From the IMG/VR virus record IMGVR_UViG_3300009788_000070, positions 1 to 39,067 of that record: a stretch of 39,067 nucleotides of DNA; one strand, given 5' to 3'. The DNA is from a virus. Both the position numbers and the translations under genes were made by a program. This document shows, in pieces, positions 15,710 through 22,965 of this stretch; the first letter of the stretch is position 1, and each line of letters starts with the position of its first letter. The notes under the pieces were generated by a model. The model saw only the letters and a list, made by a program, of their open reading frames with translations, ran no database searches and had not been told where the DNA came from.

Positions 15710-15994
15710 CTACGTGTAATTCATCCGTTTGACCTGCTCAAGGTCGCAGATAACGATATTCTGGGGGCCACGTTTAACGGTAGCCGTCTTGGTATTGACC
15801 CGCCGGCCGATCGCGTGCACCGACTTATCCGCCTGGACGTGCCCGCAAACGCAGGTCAGCGTAACCCTGTGGCCAACGCAATCGCACCGCTCGAAAGTAT
15901 TGCTGTCGCATTTATCACAGCTTGCGTTCTCTTTGGCCAAGGCGCACGCTCCAGATAGCATGGTCAGGAATTCGCGTTTAGCTCGGCGCGTCAT
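15710..15994 (-). CDS. Zinc-ribbon-like small protein
   Basis: 94 aa from ATG 15994 (ATGA overlap with the upstream stop). It carries 'CDKCDSNTFERCDC' and 'CVCGH' (residues ~29-55), enough Cys for one or two zinc sites. A basic linker and a C-terminal 'VKRMNYT' follow. The N-terminal helix is basic. No function is recognised. Confidence 0.72.
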   Translation of the reverse strand: MTRRAKREFLTMLSGACALAKENASCDKCDSNTFERCDCVGHRVTLTCVCGHVQADKSVHAIGRRVNTKTATVKRGPQNIVICDLEQVKRMNYT

Positions 15995-16170
15995 TTCGCT
16001 ACCCGCAGATCCTTCGAGCCGCACGGGCACCGCGCGACCGGGGCATCGCATGGTACGACGTCGCCGAGCCATGATAGACCCATGTGCGGCAAATCCCGCG
16101 TGATCGATTCGCGACGGTAGCCCTTGACCTCGCCGCACTTGCCGCATTGTCTGACGATTTTCTTGCTCAT
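15991..16170 (-). CDS. Zinc-ribbon-like small protein
   Basis: 59 aa from ATG 16170, placed there by GGAGG seven bases upstream. 'CGKCGEVKGY' near the N-terminus and 'CPCGSKDL' near the C-terminus form a two-knuckle zinc ribbon. No function is recognised. A hairpin (ACCCCGCC/GGCGGGGT, 16196-16237) without a T-tract lies just upstream. Confidence 0.75.
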   Translation of the reverse strand: MSKKIVRQCGKCGEVKGYRRESITRDLPHMGLSWLGDVVPCDAPVARCPCGSKDLRVAK

Positions 16171-16317
16171 CGCAAAGCCTCCAAACGTAAAGGTGACCCC
16201 GCCCGAAGTCGAGTTGCGACCTCGCTCCTGGCGGGGTGCGTTTGGCGTCGCCCCAATACCACGGGGATCAGTCGTGTTTTCGCACGCTGACGACGCGTAT
16301 TTCAATAGGGTACTACG

Positions 16318-16641
16318 TCATTCTGGCGGCGGCACAATCTTCATACCGGTCCGGTTGTTTTCCCTCTCGTCGATGAACGCCTGCGCCATCATACACGCCT
16401 TGAGCAGCCCGCCTGCAATCGACTTGCCGACCTCGATGGGCAGCTTGTAGCCGTTCGTCATGCCCTCGTTGATCATCTTTTGCATGAACGCGACCTCCTT
16501 CGGACCCTCGGGCTGCCGTGTCGGCCTGGTCCGCAGATACACCCACTCGCACTTGAACGCCGACTCGATCGCAATGCCGAGCGGTACCACGTTCTGCCCG
16601 CCGAGCGGGTTGCCGCTCACGTCTAGAATCCTAGCGGCCAT
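16318..16641 (-). CDS. Unrecognised phage protein (107 aa)
   Basis: 107 aa with a very good SD (GGAGG, 6 bases before ATG 16641). The first ~35 residues look beta-rich. A helical C-terminal half follows, with 'MQKMINEGMTNGYKLP' and 'LLKACMMAQAFID'. It lies next to the small membrane genes, but no muralytic motif is visible, so it is not called an endolysin. Confidence 0.75.
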   Translation of the reverse strand: MAARILDVSGNPLGGQNVVPLGIAIESAFKCEWVYLRTRPTRQPEGPKEVAFMQKMINEGMTNGYKLPIEVGKSIAGGLLKACMMAQAFIDERENNRTGMKIVPPPE

Positions 16642-16749
16642 TTAATTCCTCCCAAATGTACGAAACACCCAATCGAGCACCGCCCAACCGATGATGAGCA
16701 GGCCGCCCGCCACGATCAAATTGACGATCCGATTCTCAGGCTCGGTCAT
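16642..16749 (-). CDS. 35-residue single-span membrane protein (holin-like candidate)
   Basis: Begins at ATG 16749, ends TAA at 16642, abutting the next ATG. One hydrophobic helix covers residues ~9-28 (IVNLIVAGGLLIIGWAVLDW) with an acidic N-terminus and a basic C-terminus. Size and topology fit minimal holins or regulatory membrane peptides. Assignment to lysis rests on neighbouring spanin-like genes only. The SD is weak. Confidence 0.6.
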   Translation of the reverse strand: MTEPENRIVNLIVAGGLLIIGWAVLDWVFRTFGRN

Positions 16750-16825
16750 CACGAATCACCCTAAAGGAGCCCGACGCCCGCTGCTGCGTCTCGGGTCAAC
16801 GAGCGCCGGGAAGGAGGAGACATCG

Positions 16826-17089
16826 TTATTCAAGCTCCACAGGCATCGAAGCCGCCATCTCGGCACGGGAAACCTCGGCCACGATAATCCACTCGCCGTC
16901 CGCGTTACGGTGCCACGTCGTGTGGACGCAGTGGTCATCCTCGTCGCACACCCACGTCTGACGGTAGTCGCCCACTGTAATGTCACCGCTGCCGGTGGTG
17001 GCGCAGCCGTACGAAGCGAACCACGCCCCACAGGCCAGCACGTACACGGCACCAATACGTCGCCACCGCTTGATTTTCGCGTCTTTCAT
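16826..17089 (-). CDS. Putative lipoprotein (possible outer spanin)
   Basis: 87 aa with AAGGAG five bases before ATG 17089. The basic start (KDAKIKRWRR) leads into a hydrophobic helix ending 'FASYGC' at ~25-30, an imperfect lipobox. A small soluble domain with two further Cys (CDEDDHC) follows. It comes straight after a small membrane/coiled-coil gene, as outer spanins follow inner ones. The lipobox is non-standard, so export is likely but lipidation uncertain. Confidence 0.65.
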   Translation of the reverse strand: MKDAKIKRWRRIGAVYVLACGAWFASYGCATTGSGDITVGDYRQTWVCDEDDHCVHTTWHRNADGEWIIVAEVSRAEMAASMPVELE

Positions 17090-17299
17090 GGTTTCTCCTT
17101 TGGAATATTGTCGATTTTCCGTTCGATCCGAATCAACGTCGCCTCAATGTGTCCCAGCGACGTCTCGTGGCTCGCCAGCTTACTCTCGTGATCCATCATT
17201 TTGCTGCCGACGACCGGAACCGCGATGCCCAACAGCATCAAAAGAACAGTCGCAAGCGCCACAGCCGCCGGTCGCTACATCTTCGTTGAATCTCCCATG
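17086..17299 (-). pseudogene. Small membrane/coiled-coil protein with an in-frame TAG at codon 8 (inner-spanin- or XhlA-like)
   Basis: Read from ATG 17299 (AAGG five bases upstream, six bases after the preceding stop), the frame gives MGDSTKM, then TAG at 17278-17276, then stays open to TGA 17086. Past the stop it gives RPAA, a strong membrane helix (ALATVLLMLLGIAVPVVG) and a charged heptad-like tail of ~38 residues. Translation could instead start at GTG 17262 (58 aa), but that start has no good SD. The gene could be a nonsense mutant, a suppressed or read-through gene, or use the internal start. It ends with an ATGA overlap to the lipoprotein gene. Confidence 0.6.
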
Positions 17300-17305
17300 C
17301 GTGCC

Positions 17306-17560
17306 TTATACCCGATCGGCCGGGGGTGTAACAGTCCGCCTTACCATCAGCGCGGCACCCGCTTTTGACATATTCAGCATGTCCGCGAGGTACTTAATCG
17401 TCACGTCAGGATACAATTCACGTACAATGTCCGCCCTGGCAGCCAAATACGGGTCGGTACTGTATCGCGGAGTACGCCTCAGTAGCCGATGCCGATCGAT
17501 TCCATGTTTCCGACACGCCCTGTCGATCAACGCGTTGTCGTCTAGGGTTCGCGCGGTCAT
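17306..17560 (-). CDS. DnaA-domain-IV-like HTH protein
   Basis: 84 aa, ATG 17560 overlapping the methyltransferase stop (ATGA). Residues ~10-75 read like the DNA-binding domain of DnaA: 'IDRACRKHGIDRHRLL', 'R...TDPYLAARADIVRELYPDVTIKYLADMLNMSKAGAALMVRR', with helix-turn-helix spacing and the 'aR.i...L' core helix. There is no ATPase domain. Such phage proteins may recognise origin repeats or act as regulators. The iterons at 15.02-15.15 kb are candidate targets (inference). Confidence 0.65.
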   Translation of the reverse strand: MTARTLDDNALIDRACRKHGIDRHRLLRRTPRYSTDPYLAARADIVRELYPDVTIKYLADMLNMSKAGAALMVRRTVTPPADRV

Positions 17561-18288
17561 GCCGCGTCGATCCTTTCCTGTCCGAGCTTGACGTATTCGG
17601 GATTACTGTCGATGCCAATGTAGTTCCGGCCGAGCTTCTTGCAGATCACGCCGAGGATTGCCGACCCGCTGAAGGGCTCAAGTACGGTGTCGCCGGGATT
17701 CGTGGAGCACAGAACGATCCGCTCTAGCGATGGAGCGTGAAGCTGGGTCGGGTGCCACGGGACGCGGGTTCCGTTGTTGCCCTGGACGCGCGGAGAATCC
17801 CACACGTTACCCGGCACCCTTGGCCCCTTCGCTCGCTTGTCGTTCATCTTCTGACGGACAGACTGCACGCGTATCGCATCAGGATTCCAAGTGCAATCGG
17901 GATACGCGTGATAGAACAGGTGCCGATGTTCGCCGGTGAAATTGACCTCTTGATACTGGCCAAAGCGTTCGTGCCAGATGATTCGATTTCGACGGGGTAT
18001 CCATTCTCGCAACTCAATGCCGTGCTCATCCGCTAAACCCTCCGACACAAGCACCCACAAAGAGCCTGTACGGGGGCTTCTGGGCAACAGCCTGACAGAC
18101 TCGCCAATCCAATCAGCCACAAATTCCTCGAATTCGGTTGCCCCCATCTTGTCGAACGCGGCCCCTTGGCCATAGTCTACGCCTTGATTGTAAGGCGGGT
18201 CCGCGAACACCATATCGGCGGATCGATCATCCAGCCGCTTCATGACGTCGATGCAGTCACCGTGGATTATCGTTTGGGTCGCCGTCAC
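17557..18288 (-). CDS. DNA adenine N6-methyltransferase, beta class
   Basis: 243 aa from GTG 18288 (GGAG five bases upstream; GTGA overlap). 'IIHGDCIDVMKRL' and DPPY at residues 30-33 come first. The AdoMet site 'DTVLEPFSGSAILG' and 'YIGIDSNPEYVKLGQERI' are near the C-terminus. The usual FxGxG is here FSGSA, a changed final glycine. No cognate endonuclease is present. It is distinct in sequence from the plus-strand methyltransferase at 10825, so the phage may modify two sites. Confidence 0.92.
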   Translation of the reverse strand: MTATQTIIHGDCIDVMKRLDDRSADMVFADPPYNQGVDYGQGAAFDKMGATEFEEFVADWIGESVRLLPRSPRTGSLWVLVSEGLADEHGIELREWIPRRNRIIWHERFGQYQEVNFTGEHRHLFYHAYPDCTWNPDAIRVQSVRQKMNDKRAKGPRVPGNVWDSPRVQGNNGTRVPWHPTQLHAPSLERIVLCSTNPGDTVLEPFSGSAILGVICKKLGRNYIGIDSNPEYVKLGQERIDAA

Positions 18289-18446
18289 TTCTTCTCCAAT
18301 CCCAAAGCGTTCCCGATCCACGCCTTGGCTGCATCCGGCAGAGGTTCCATCGTAGACCACATTTGGACGTTGTGACGATAGATGCCGTAAGCAAGAACTA
18401 CGGTCACAATGGCCATCAGAGCGTGTTTGGCCAGCTTGGTTTTCAT
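18285..18446 (-). CDS. Small single-span membrane protein
   Basis: 53 aa from ATG 18446 (GGAG five bases upstream, ATGA overlap). A basic start (KTKLAKH) is followed by one hydrophobic helix, then a polar tail with 'PDAAKAWIGNALGLEKK'. No family is recognised. Topology would be N-in, C-out. Confidence 0.7.
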   Translation of the reverse strand: MKTKLAKHALMAIVTVVLAYGIYRHNVQMWSTMEPLPDAAKAWIGNALGLEKK

Positions 18447-19174
18447 GGTTTCTCCAATTCCAACATAGTCAGCCAGGCGTATGACTCGAAACCGTGATGG
18501 GGATGCGCCTCTTTCCACCATTTACCGTAGCACTCGAAGCAGCCGCATTGCCCCCGATCCGTTACCGTACCATAGAGAAACCCGGTGGCAGCCAATTCAT
18601 CTGGAGTCACGTCCGCCACCCGCTTAGCCTCGACGGTGAGGACGGTGGCGTATATTGTCTCCTGTACGGTCAACGGTCTACCGAGCAGCACAGTGTTCGT
18701 CTCCGGCAGTTCAATCTCCACCACGTCACCGGGACGGTGGGGGGCGAAGCGCTTGACGATATACGACATGCTGTCAGACGTGACCTTATACGGACGGCCA
18801 GATTTCTTGCCGACGCAATGAAATTGCCAGTGGTCGTTCTTGCGCTTGCCGTTGGGTACGGACACCATCCGGGGCTGATTTTCCATCGGCTCGACAAGCA
18901 ACGCCGTGCCGTGCTTGCGTCCGTGGGCTAGGGTGTGCGGGGGGAGGGTGGCTGTTTTACTGACCCGCGATCCACGGCAATCGGGGCACAGCTTCAAGGG
19001 CAATTTCTCGAACACGGTCTCCGCGCAACCGTTTACCGGGCAAAGAAGGCGCATACCTCCGGCCTCGTGCCGGCCGTACATTTCGCGGCCATGCAACGGA
19101 CACTTGACTCGGCCCGGGTTGTTGCTAACGCAAGTCCGGCACGGTGGCGGAAACTTTGGGCAATCCTCGGTCAT
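18443..19174 (-). CDS. Zinc-binding protein with C-terminal ASCH-like domain
   Basis: 243 aa from ATG 19174. A longer in-frame reading runs into the upstream gene and is rejected. The N-terminal ~90 residues hold several Cys pairs (CRTC, CPLHG, CPVNGC, CPDC) suggesting zinc binding. The C-terminal half, with 'HRPGDVVEIELPET', 'YATVLTVEAKRVADVTPDELAATGF', 'CFECYGKWWKEAHPHHGFESYAWLTMLELEK', follows the ASCH pattern (RNA- or nucleotide-binding, common in phages). A 14-codon frame at 19217-19173 bridges it to the previous gene by stop-start overlaps. Confidence 0.7.
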   Translation of the reverse strand: MTEDCPKFPPPCRTCVSNNPGRVKCPLHGREMYGRHEAGGMRLLCPVNGCAETVFEKLPLKLCPDCRGSRVSKTATLPPHTLAHGRKHGTALLVEPMENQPRMVSVPNGKRKNDHWQFHCVGKKSGRPYKVTSDSMSYIVKRFAPHRPGDVVEIELPETNTVLLGRPLTVQETIYATVLTVEAKRVADVTPDELAATGFLYGTVTDRGQCGCFECYGKWWKEAHPHHGFESYAWLTMLELEKP

Positions 19175-19211
19175 TTCTTCCTCGCAGTAAACGTCGGCCG
19201 CATGTCGAGCG

Positions 19212-20156
19212 TCATGGCAGCGCCTCAAATGGTTGGCCTTCGGGGTCAGGCGGGAGGGACTCACTTGTGGGCGGGCAATGACATCGCTGCCCAGCCTCGG
19301 GCGCAAACCCGCACCCTTGACAGTAGTTGCTCGGTCGCCTCGATAAATCAACCTTGCTGTAATGAGCACCGCACGCCTTGCAAAGCGGCACGCGAGGACC
19401 ACAGAAGTATCTTCCGCACGTAGGACACGAAACGCCTCTCGATGGCGTTGCCAGGGTTCCCGTACCCATGCAGCGAGGACACTCAATGAACCGACTAAGC
19501 CATTCGCCGTTTTCTTGGTACCGCTCTTTGACCTCCATGTGACCGTTGCACCTGGGGCATGGTTTTTCTTCGTTCCCCCTTCGCGTGTCGTCGAAGGCTG
19601 CAAATAGTTCCGCCGACCCGGGATTGTCAATATAAGCCCACGCCGCCGCGAGTTGGTCCTTGTGCTTTAGCCTTTGCTCTTCGGATTTGAACCAGGTGTC
19701 TCGTTCCTCGTCGTAGAGTTCTGCGCAACGCTTCGTCAGCCGCTCAACCTCCGCACGCGATTCGGCTAGCTGCTTTCGTAGCGAGGCGTTGGTTCGGAGG
19801 AATACGACCACCTCCGCACGCAGGCGTTGGACTTCGACTGCAAAAGCCTTGGCATCGTGGTCAACGCCTCGACTGCTGTGGCCAACCTCCCTGCCTGCGT
19901 ATATCTGTAGCTTTTCCTCGGTAATCTGACCTGGATTACCGATACGTTTCTGTCGCTCAGCAGCCGCTCGCATCCCGTCATGCGTGCAGGGTGTCGATCC
20001 AAGCAGGTCGCCGCATGTTCGGCATCTCTTCTCTTCGCTCGGCCGGTCTGCCGGGGCGGGTTGGTCGTACACAGCTCGGTATGTTTCGCTGCTAGCCCTG
20101 CTGGCTCTGCTGTGACGCTCCAGTGCGTCGGAAACTTTATCGCCTTGCTCAGTCAT
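19212..20156 (-). CDS. Coiled-coil protein with multiple zinc knuckles
   Basis: 314 aa. 'CRTCGDLLGSTPC' lies at ~45-57. A long charged coiled coil follows (~105-170). Then come a DnaJ-type 'CPRCNGHM...CPRCMGTG', 'CPTCGRYFCG', 'CKACGAHY', 'CQGCGF' and a final 'CHCP'. At least five CxxC pairs follow the coil. It looks like a scaffold or nucleic-acid adaptor, but no named family is recognised. The start overlaps the preceding gene by eight bases. Confidence 0.75.
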   Translation of the reverse strand: MTEQGDKVSDALERHSRASRASSETYRAVYDQPAPADRPSEEKRCRTCGDLLGSTPCTHDGMRAAAERQKRIGNPGQITEEKLQIYAGREVGHSSRGVDHDAKAFAVEVQRLRAEVVVFLRTNASLRKQLAESRAEVERLTKRCAELYDEERDTWFKSEEQRLKHKDQLAAAWAYIDNPGSAELFAAFDDTRRGNEEKPCPRCNGHMEVKERYQENGEWLSRFIECPRCMGTGTLATPSRGVSCPTCGRYFCGPRVPLCKACGAHYSKVDLSRRPSNYCQGCGFAPEAGQRCHCPPTSESLPPDPEGQPFEALP

Positions 20157-20373
20157 CGTTCGGCTCCAGCTTCAAGTCTCGATCCGCCTCGGCGTTCTGC
20201 CGTCTAAGCTCCGCCTGATCGCCAAGGTCGTATCCGTCCTGGCTACGCGTGAAGACGTCAGGGGTGAGCGGCTTCGGGGCTTGCATGTCGGACCAGAGAC
20301 ACATCGCTGCGACACCTGCCGCGACAAGGCAGCACCACCACGCTACGGTTCGTACGGTTATCACGGTTTTCAT
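20149..20373 (-). CDS. Small N-terminal membrane protein
   Basis: 74 aa with GGAG seven bases before ATG 20373. A hydrophobic, Cys/Trp-rich helix at ~8-27 is followed by a ~45-residue polar, acidic tail (AELRRQNAEADRDLKLE), probably helical. It resembles small phage membrane proteins with periplasmic tails. An inner-spanin role is possible but unproven. Confidence 0.7.
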   Translation of the reverse strand: MKTVITVRTVAWWCCLVAAGVAAMCLWSDMQAPKPLTPDVFTRSQDGYDLGDQAELRRQNAEADRDLKLEPNDD

Positions 20374-20385
20374 TTGGGTTCTCCG

Positions 20386-20544
20386 TTAGGGGCGATCGTT
20401 TTCGCACTCAAAACACAGCGATGCATTCCCTCCACAGCATCTAGTGCAGCATCGCTTTCCGCACTCAGGGCATTCATAAAGAACAGGCGCGTCGGTTGGC
20501 GGCTCCTGCCCGCACGCATCGCATAGGTCTGGCTTACTTGCCAT
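20386..20544 (-). CDS. 52-residue cysteine-rich zinc-finger protein
   Basis: ATG 20544 with AGGAG seven bases upstream, TAA at 20386. It has Cys pairs in the order CDAC, CPEC, CC, CC, CFEC (eleven Cys in 52 residues), spaced like a B-box or RING-type cross-brace. Too small for catalysis, it may bind nucleic acid or a host protein. Position and SD make it a real gene. Confidence 0.75.
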   Translation of the reverse strand: MASKPDLCDACGQEPPTDAPVLYECPECGKRCCTRCCGGNASLCFECENDRP

Positions 20545-20562
20545 CGTCACGCTCCTGGTTTT

Positions 20563-20748
20563 TCATTCTGGGGGATCCTGGTTGGGGGTTGGGGATGTTT
20601 GTTTCACAAGTCGCGGAAGCACTCGCTCAATCAACGGCAAGAGTTCCAGCACATGATCACAATCGTCCTGAGTCATATTACGCGGCACCGTCAACACGAA
20701 GTTGCCGCTAGTCAACGTACTGGCCCACTGGGCTAGCTCCTGCATCAT
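20563..20748 (-). CDS. Small helical protein, unrecognised
   Basis: 61 aa from the first of two adjacent ATGs at 20748, overlapping the upstream stop (ATGA). A helical N-terminus, then 'FVLTVPRNMTQDDCDHVLELLPLIERVL', and a Pro-rich tail. No known domain is recognised. Confidence 0.68.
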   Translation of the reverse strand: MMQELAQWASTLTSGNFVLTVPRNMTQDDCDHVLELLPLIERVLPRLVKQTSPTPNQDPPE

Positions 20749-20891
20749 TCATCTCCATCGGGCGGGGTGGGGTTAGTTCTTCCGAAAGCTCCCGGGGTAA
20801 GCCCAGGCTCGAATATCGGCGGCACCCAATCCTTGCGCCGAATCTTCCGCGAGGCTTTCCGCTTACGTCGTTGCGCCTTGGTTCTTTTCAT
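20745..20891 (-). CDS. 48-residue very basic protein
   Basis: Starts at ATG 20891 (ATGA overlap with the HTH gene) and stops at TGA 20747-20745, overlapping the next ATG. The first 20 residues are almost all Lys and Arg (KRTKAQRRKRKASRKIRRKD), then a Pro/Gly-rich tail. Both junctions are coupling overlaps, which supports a real gene. Nucleic-acid binding is likely from charge. Confidence 0.7.
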   Translation of the reverse strand: MKRTKAQRRKRKASRKIRRKDWVPPIFEPGLTPGAFGRTNPTPPDGDE

Positions 20892-21121
20892 GTCAACACG
20901 TACACCCGGCTATGACCTTCCCAGTCGATCAATCCAGCCGCGAACAATTCCTGCTTTGCTCGATAGATCGAACGTGTTCCCGCGCCAAGGGCTTTCGCCA
21001 TCCGCACCACCGTCTCGCCTCCACCGTTCGCCAACAGATACCCGTAGAGCAGTTTCGCAGTCGGCCCCATATCTCGGCGAGCCAACACGCGGCCGGGAAT
21101 TGTCGAGAACACTTCGCTCAT
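20888..21121 (-). CDS. Helix-turn-helix protein (HTH_36-like)
   Basis: 77 aa. 'MGPTAKLLYGYLLANGG' then 'TVVRMAKALGAGTRSIYRAKQELFAAGLIDWEG.SRVYVL' is a winged HTH like that found at the N-terminus of phage replication-organiser proteins and of small regulators. The replication-organiser C-terminus is missing here, although 25332-25946 carries a similar missing half. The SD is weak. Confidence 0.78.
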   Translation of the reverse strand: MSEVFSTIPGRVLARRDMGPTAKLLYGYLLANGGGETVVRMAKALGAGTRSIYRAKQELFAAGLIDWEGHSRVYVLT

Positions 21122-21142
21122 TTTACCGTCCGAGAATACACG

Positions 21143-21604
21143 TTAGCTGGTCGGGGTTAGGGCGGCGTCGCACCAGTCCAGTTCGTTCTCCGCCTTTTCT
21201 CTTCGCGCAAGAACATCGCACAGGTTCAGGTACCGCTTTCGACGGTATTGATCCTCGCCATCGGGCACGGCGGGGAAGTCTCGCGTTGCCTCCAGTAGTG
21301 CAATCGCGCTCACGCCTATACGCCCAACGTATCCTCGCTGCCTACAAACGGAGAACACAATCGTACCATGTCGAGGCCCCATGTTGATCGAATGATCTTC
21401 CCGCTGATCTCCAAACGCCGCATAGTTCTTGATTCCGATATACCCCTTTAGCAACGTTTCGTCGGGATCGTTCTGTATTCCTGCTATGGCGTCTTCGATC
21501 GCCTTGGCTCGCGAGTCGCCACCGCGCTTTGAGGTTCCTTTATCGGGGCACCCACTCACGACGATCTGCCTCAAGCCGTCTTTCAGTTCGTTCAAATTGT
21601 CCAT
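21143..21604 (-). CDS. Unrecognised phage protein (153 aa)
   Basis: 153 aa with GGAG seven bases before ATG 21604. The middle has 'GYIGIKNYAAFGDQREDHSINMGPRHGTIVFSV', beta-rich, followed by a helical C-terminal third. A copy of the repeated AT-rich motif (21636-21652) lies ~30 bases upstream. No function is recognised. Confidence 0.75.
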   Translation of the reverse strand: MDNLNELKDGLRQIVVSGCPDKGTSKRGGDSRAKAIEDAIAGIQNDPDETLLKGYIGIKNYAAFGDQREDHSINMGPRHGTIVFSVCRQRGYVGRIGVSAIALLEATRDFPAVPDGEDQYRRKRYLNLCDVLARREKAENELDWCDAALTPTS

Positions 21605-21635
21605 TTCAATTCTCCAAGGCCCGGTAATACACGTT

Positions 21636-21652
21636 ATGAAGTATTCGATTAT
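21636..21652 (-). promoter_or_regulatory. Repeated intergenic motif, copy 1
   Basis: ATAATCGAATACTTCATAA on the minus strand, about 30 bases upstream of ATG 21604 and containing the previous gene's TAA. The same motif occurs upstream of 21837 and, with CTT changed to GGA, upstream of 22929. Confidence 0.5.
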
Positions 21653-21837
21653 GGGACTTCGTGCAATATGCGTTCCAAAGTGACCGCTATCCTGGCTAGC
21701 AGGACATTGGTGAGCAGTGGGACGTCCCTTGCGTCAAAGGGGTAGCTTCCTTCAATCTCGCCACCACTGAGTACGTCTTCCGCCGCACACAGGGTTTCCT
21801 CAGCCCGTTCTATTCGTGTCAGTTCTTTCTCTGCCAT
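21649..21837 (-). CDS. Small helical protein, unrecognised
   Basis: 62 aa from ATG 21837 (GAGGAG, five bases upstream). Acidic, fully helical in appearance, with 'RIERAEETLCAAEDVLSGG' then 'LLTNVLLARIAVTLERIL'. A TAA stop lies inside a regulatory-looking repeat. No family is recognised. Confidence 0.7.
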   Translation of the reverse strand: MAEKELTRIERAEETLCAAEDVLSGGEIEGSYPFDARDVPLLTNVLLARIAVTLERILHEVP

Positions 21838-21856
21838 CACTACTCCTCTGGGTACG

Positions 21857-21875
21857 TTATGAAGTATTCGATTAT
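21857..21875 (-). promoter_or_regulatory. Repeated intergenic motif, copy 2
   Basis: Same motif as at 21636 (ATAATCGAATACTTCATAAC), about 25 bases upstream of ATG 21837. It contains the stop of the preceding gene and the palindrome CGATAATCG. Confidence 0.5.
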
Positions 21876-22165
21876 CGGTCGTCTACCCACTTGTCGCGTG
21901 GGATATTCAAGTCAATCGGAAATCTGCTACCGCCCTCGTTTCCGTTTCTGCGATTCCACACACGATGCCCCGCCGCTACCCAGGTCGTCTCCGCGTTGCG
22001 CATTTGCCGTGAATCAGCAAAAACGACAATGGTGTTATTAGTACACATGCCTGGCTTCACGGCTGCGACAATTTGACAGCCCGCCTTCCGGGCTACATCA
22101 CATAGTTCGGAAAGGTTGTGGTCACCGAAACACTCTACCCAGCGTTGGTATTTACGTTTACTCAT
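21872..22165 (-). CDS. Unrecognised phage protein (97 aa)
   Basis: 97 aa from ATG 22165 (GGAG seven bases upstream). Alpha/beta pattern: 'LCDVARKAGCQIVAAVKPG', 'NNTIVVFADSRQMRNAETTWVAAGHRVW'. Resembles a small Rossmann-like or nuclease-like fold, but no catalytic motif can be named. The start overlaps the end of the 55-residue gene upstream. Confidence 0.7.
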   Translation of the reverse strand: MSKRKYQRWVECFGDHNLSELCDVARKAGCQIVAAVKPGMCTNNTIVVFADSRQMRNAETTWVAAGHRVWNRRNGNEGGSRFPIDLNIPRDKWVDDR

Positions 22166-22325
22166 CACCGTTCTCCGGGGGTGGAAGCGCCTTGATGATG
22201 CGAACATTCTCCGCGTTCACCTGCTTCAGCGCATCGCAATACCTAAGAAGTTTCCGATAGGCTGCGCTCAGCCTGATCGCGCTCATACGCCCCCTTGCTG
22301 GCGGGTCGGCAGAAGTACAACTCAT
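22158..22325 (-). CDS. 55-residue protein, unrecognised
   Basis: ATG 22325 with GGAG eight bases upstream; a second in-frame ATG at 22286 has GGGGG just before it. The protein has a helical core (AAYRKLLRYCDALKQVNAEN). It stops in TAA 22158-22160, overlapping the next gene's start by 8 bases. Coding is supported by SD and tight packing. Confidence 0.65.
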   Translation of the reverse strand: MSCTSADPPARGRMSAIRLSAAYRKLLRYCDALKQVNAENVRIIKALPPPENGDE

Positions 22326-22353
22326 CCTTCGTTCTCCGGGGGAGGGGCGGGGG

Positions 22354-22929
22354 CTACCGCCCTGTCTGCACGCTACACTTGAGCTTGCTTACCATTTCGG
22401 TCAGGTTGGCTTCGACAGCCATCTGGATACCCTTGGAGATTTGGCTGTTTGCCGCTTTGACGGCATCCTCCATAGCGATCTTGATATTGAACGCGAGGTG
22501 AGCGTTGATTAAGTACATGACTCGCGTGTCCTTACTAGACCATCCAGAAGAATATTCTCCCTTCGGTTTCCCTTGATGGTCCACCGGCTGCATCATGTAT
22601 TCTTCGGCTTTCTTGACAATGTACTCGGTGATCGTAAACGGTTCGCCCTGCTTTTCGCCCCATCGATTAGAGTCCTGCAAACACAGGTCTTCGATGTACT
22701 TGGTCACGTTTGGAAGCAGGTGCTTTTCGGCGAGCGCTTCAATCGTATCAGTGATCCGCTTCTCGATATGCTCCTGCAAGTGCTGGTTGAATTCCGTCTC
22801 GTGGCCACATTCGCCATCCTCGTCTTGTTCAAACATCTTGTTGTGCAGCACCTGCTCGGCAATGCACTCAACGACGCGATCCTTGATTTCGTTTTCTTTG
22901 AATCCGAGAGAGTCAAGGTCAATGTTCAT
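22354..22929 (-). CDS. Phage protein of unknown function (191 aa)
   Basis: 191 aa, helical and acidic. SD AAAGGA lies five bases before ATG 22929. Contains 'VVECIAEQVL', 'HLQEHIEKRITDTIEALAEKHLLPNVTKYIEDLCLQ' and 'TITEYIVKKAEEYMMQPVDHQGKP'. This looks like a recurring phage protein of unassigned role. The C-terminal helices (~140-185) suggest oligomerisation. A repeated AT-rich motif lies ~35 bases upstream. Confidence 0.78.
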   Translation of the reverse strand: MNIDLDSLGFKENEIKDRVVECIAEQVLHNKMFEQDEDGECGHETEFNQHLQEHIEKRITDTIEALAEKHLLPNVTKYIEDLCLQDSNRWGEKQGEPFTITEYIVKKAEEYMMQPVDHQGKPKGEYSSGWSSKDTRVMYLINAHLAFNIKIAMEDAVKAANSQISKGIQMAVEANLTEMVSKLKCSVQTGR

Positions 22930-22965
22930 TTGGTTCCTTTCGTTTGGTTCCGATAAGATTTGTTA

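Noticed and set aside
19175-19630. N-terminal extension of the ASCH-like gene
   Set aside because: The extension overlaps the upstream coiled-coil gene completely, whereas the ATG at 19174 falls just after that gene's end.
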